From contig NZ_CP080598.1 in NCBI RefSeq assembly GCF_019598945.1, positions 1,178,001-1,242,000 of the forward strand: a stretch of DNA of 64,000 nt. Direction: 5' to 3'. The position numbers and the translations under genes are program-made. The notes under the pieces were generated by a model, which worked only from the letters and a program-made list of their open reading frames with translations, had not been told where the DNA came from and did no database searches. Source of the stretch: Sphaerospermopsis torques-reginae ITEP-024. GTDB lineage: Bacteria; Cyanobacteriota; Cyanobacteriia; Cyanobacteriales; Nostocaceae. Position 1 is the first letter of the stretch; each line of letters starts with the position of its first letter. Shown one piece after another: positions 62,527-64,000 of this stretch.

Positions 62527-62802
62527 ATGCCATCACCTAAGATTATTGAAATTGAACAAATATTACAAAATTACTCCATTGAAGATAAACAATGGTTATT
62601 ACAGCAGTTAATTCAACAACTGGGATTAAATAATCAAGAAAAACCACCAGTAAATTATAAACAACAAGCTAAAGAAATTATTGCAGAAACCATCAGCGAA
62701 GTTTTAGCTTTATCCAACGACTGCGAAGAGGAAGTTTGGCAAAAATTTTATGTCGCAAGTGGAAAAATATCAGCAAAATTAAATGAATCGGATTTATTAT
62801 AA
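62527..62802 (+). CDS. Probable antitoxin of a PIN-type toxin-antitoxin pair
   Basis: A 91-residue mostly helical protein (MPSPKIIEIEQILQNYSIED, then KQWLLQQLIQQLG) ending LNESDLL. Its stop overlaps the next start by one base (TAATG), and the next gene starts like a PIN-domain toxin, so by position it is the antitoxin or regulator. No DNA-binding motif is obvious. Small proteins of this kind precede PIN toxins in many Nostocales genomes. Confidence 0.6.
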   Translation: MPSPKIIEIEQILQNYSIEDKQWLLQQLIQQLGLNNQEKPPVNYKQQAKEIIAETISEVLALSNDCEEEVWQKFYVASGKISAKLNESDLL

Positions 62803-63020
62803 TGTCTTTTCAAAAATTTGATTCACCAATACCTTTAGTAATTTTAGATACATCAGTTTTTGTCTCTGCTTTACTGAGTAAAAACCCCAATAGTGCGCCT
62901 TGTAAAATTATCATATACTGGCGAGAAGGTAGATTTAACTTAGTAATTTCTCCACAAATGTTAGAGGAATTAGTTGAAAAATTACTGGTAAAAGATATTG
63001 ATAACTTAATTGCTGGTTAA
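62802..63020 (+). pseudogene. PIN-domain toxin truncated after about 70 residues
   Basis: The frame begins with the PIN core: VILDTSVFVSALLS with the first metal-binding Asp, then GRFNLVISPQMLEELVEKLL with the Glu of the second acidic cluster. PIN toxins are normally about 130-150 residues with two further acidic clusters (the DxDD and C-terminal Asp). These are missing: the frame stops at 63020 after NLIAG and a repeat array follows. It is therefore probably inactive as an RNase. Confidence 0.7.
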
Positions 63021-63045
63021 TACTTATAACATTTCCTCAAATCAA

Positions 63046-63225
63046 ACATCCTGAAAATCCTAAAATCCTGGATATCCTGATTCAGAGAATCTGCGTTTAT
63101 CTGCGTTCTGATCTTGTTAATCCTTAAATCCTGGACATCCTGATTCTAACAAAATTACATCCTGTTAATCCTAAAATCCTGGATATCCTGATTCAGACAA
63201 AATCACATCCTGAAAATCCTCATTC
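63046..63225. repeat. Array of three and a half cctggacatcctgattca repeats
   Basis: Copies at about 63046-63086, 63114-63147 and 63157-63199, plus a partial copy to 63225, each of the form catcctgaaaatcctaaaat + cctgga[ct]atcctgattca. They directly follow the truncated PIN gene and run up to the stop of the phosphoesterase gene. Confidence 0.88.
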
Positions 63226-63237
63226 AAACAATTATTA

Positions 63238-64000
63238 TCAAACACCTTTAACCCTAATCAAACCTTTATCAAAAACACGATTATTAGTACCAATACCACT
63301 CACCTCAATTTTATCTGCATACACATCATAAGCAGCAAAACTTAAATTACTTGTAGAATATTCAGTCCACTCAGAACGACCCACAGGACGATTTCCCGCA
63401 CCCGCACCACAAATTAAATAAGTTGTACCATTAATAGACCGAGTGCGTTCATAATGATGTTCATGACCATTAATATAAAGCTGCACCCCATACTTTTGAA
63501 ATAAAGGAGTAAACACTTTGATAAAATTAGGATTACTCCCATAAACACCAGAAGCATAAATCGGATGATGTCCAAATACAATCTTCCAAGCAGCTTTACT
63601 CAAACTCAATTCTTTCTCTAACCAAATTAGCTGATTTTTCCAATCAGCATTCCCGTTAGTATCTAAACCAAAAAACTGTACATTATCCCTGATAAATGTA
63701 TAGTACCTTCCTTTCATATTGAAACCAGGATAATTTACCTGTGCAAAACCATTATCAGTTCTAATATCGTGATTACCTAAACAAGCATAAAATTTCACAC
63801 CTTTTTTCAACAAAGGTTGATAAGGACGTTCAAAAACTACCCCTATTTTCTCAATTTCCCCATTGTTATAAATATTATCACCAGCTAAAATAACTAAATC
63901 ATAAGGATTTTTTTGATGATAAAAATTCATCGCCCTAGCAACAGTATACTGTCCTTTAGCACCCGTTCCCGTATCCGCAACCGACACAAACCTCAATAAT
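63238..64000 (-). CDS. Metallophosphoesterase, purple-acid-phosphatase-like (N-terminus outside window)
   Basis: At least 252 residues of a calcineurin-like phosphoesterase. The five metal-binding blocks are visible: ADTGTG (D), AGDNIY (GDxxY), LGNHD (GNHD), FGHHPIY (GHHP) and NGHEHHYERT (GHxH). RYYTFIRDNVQFFGLDTNG resembles tartrate-resistant acid phosphatases. The reading frame is still open at the right edge; the first Met-like codon (TTG, 63996) is not convincing, so a signal peptide probably lies beyond. It likely hydrolyses phosphomonoesters outside the cytoplasm. Confidence 0.88.
   Translation of the reverse strand, partial: LLRFVSVADTGTGAKGQYTVARAMNFYHQKNPYDLVILAGDNIYNNGEIEKIGVVFERPYQPLLKKGVKFYACLGNHDIRTDNGFAQVNYPGFNMKGRYYTFIRDNVQFFGLDTNGNADWKNQLIWLEKELSLSKAAWKIVFGHHPIYASGVYGSNPNFIKVFTPLFQKYGVQLYINGHEHHYERTRSINGTTYLICGAGAGNRPVGRSEWTEYSTSNLSFAAYDVYADKIEVSGIGTNNRVFDKGLIRVKGV

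Noticed and set aside
59633-63225. CRISPR array
   Set aside because: The repeated units are irregularly spaced, occur in both orientations and have no constant-length spacers or cas genes.
1-64000. tRNA or rRNA genes
   Set aside because: No T-loop GGTTCRANTCC with a matching acceptor stem and no rRNA-like sequence was found by eye in the intergenic regions.

Overview
The window reads as chromosome of a heterocyst-forming (Nostocales-type) cyanobacterium. It is AT-rich, carries HIP1 octamers (gcgatcgc) and many short tandemly repeated repeats (STRRs), and encodes cyanobacterium-specific families: a PAM68-like photosystem II assembly factor next to rpsO, a Tab2-family protein, COP23 proteins and GlgC. 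Most tellingly, about 26 kb (roughly 28.1-54.6 kb) looks like a heterocyst-glycolipid (HGL) locus.

Layout. 1-8 kb: end of a DUF2252 gene, an HNH nuclease gene, a GH13 amylase, a compact type II restriction-modification system (C protein and nuclease on +, convergent methyltransferase), glgC, a small P-loop kinase and a zinc-finger-less DnaJ. 8.2-13.9 kb: five secreted proteins on one strand (beta-helix protein, two tandem COP23 proteins, two trypsin-like proteases, one with TPRs), flanked by two inverted copies of a small foldback element. Two members share a cysteine-containing C-terminal tail. 14-26.6 kb: two peroxiredoxins, glycogen debranching enzyme, a DnaQ-type exonuclease fused to a P-loop ATPase, a BASS transporter, an SDR, Tab2, a HigBA-like toxin-antitoxin pair, a CHAT-protein remnant and a Ser/Thr kinase. 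26.6-28.15 kb: a gene-free stretch with MITE-like elements and terminator hairpins.

28.15-36.2 kb (minus strand): hgdB-hgdC-hgdA, a GT2, a DUF2141 protein, another GT2 and an hglT-like GT4. This fits sugar processing, glycosylation and export of glycolipid. A 1.64-kb gap with two perfect GTA-N8-TAC sequences separates it from the divergent plus-strand synthase (37.9-54.6 kb): HglE (KS-AT-ACP-ACP plus the structural half of a KR), a KR-DH protein, a free KS, a CLF-AT protein whose KS-like domain has Glu instead of the catalytic Cys, a PfaD-type enoyl reductase, HglB (ACP-thioester reductase) and an SDR. Together these would build a long-chain hydroxylated fatty alcohol, release it reductively, glycosylate it and pass it to the HgdB/HgdC exporter.

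54.8-64 kb: rpsO, PAM68, DAHP synthase, a Ser/Arg/Gly-rich lipoprotein, a conserved hypothetical protein, TyrA, then a repeat-rich end with a truncated-looking STAND NTPase, a TM2/winged-helix protein, a broken PIN toxin pair and a metallophosphoesterase cut by the window edge. No tRNA, rRNA, CRISPR array or intact transposase was seen. All family assignments come from reading motifs; none has been tested by database search.
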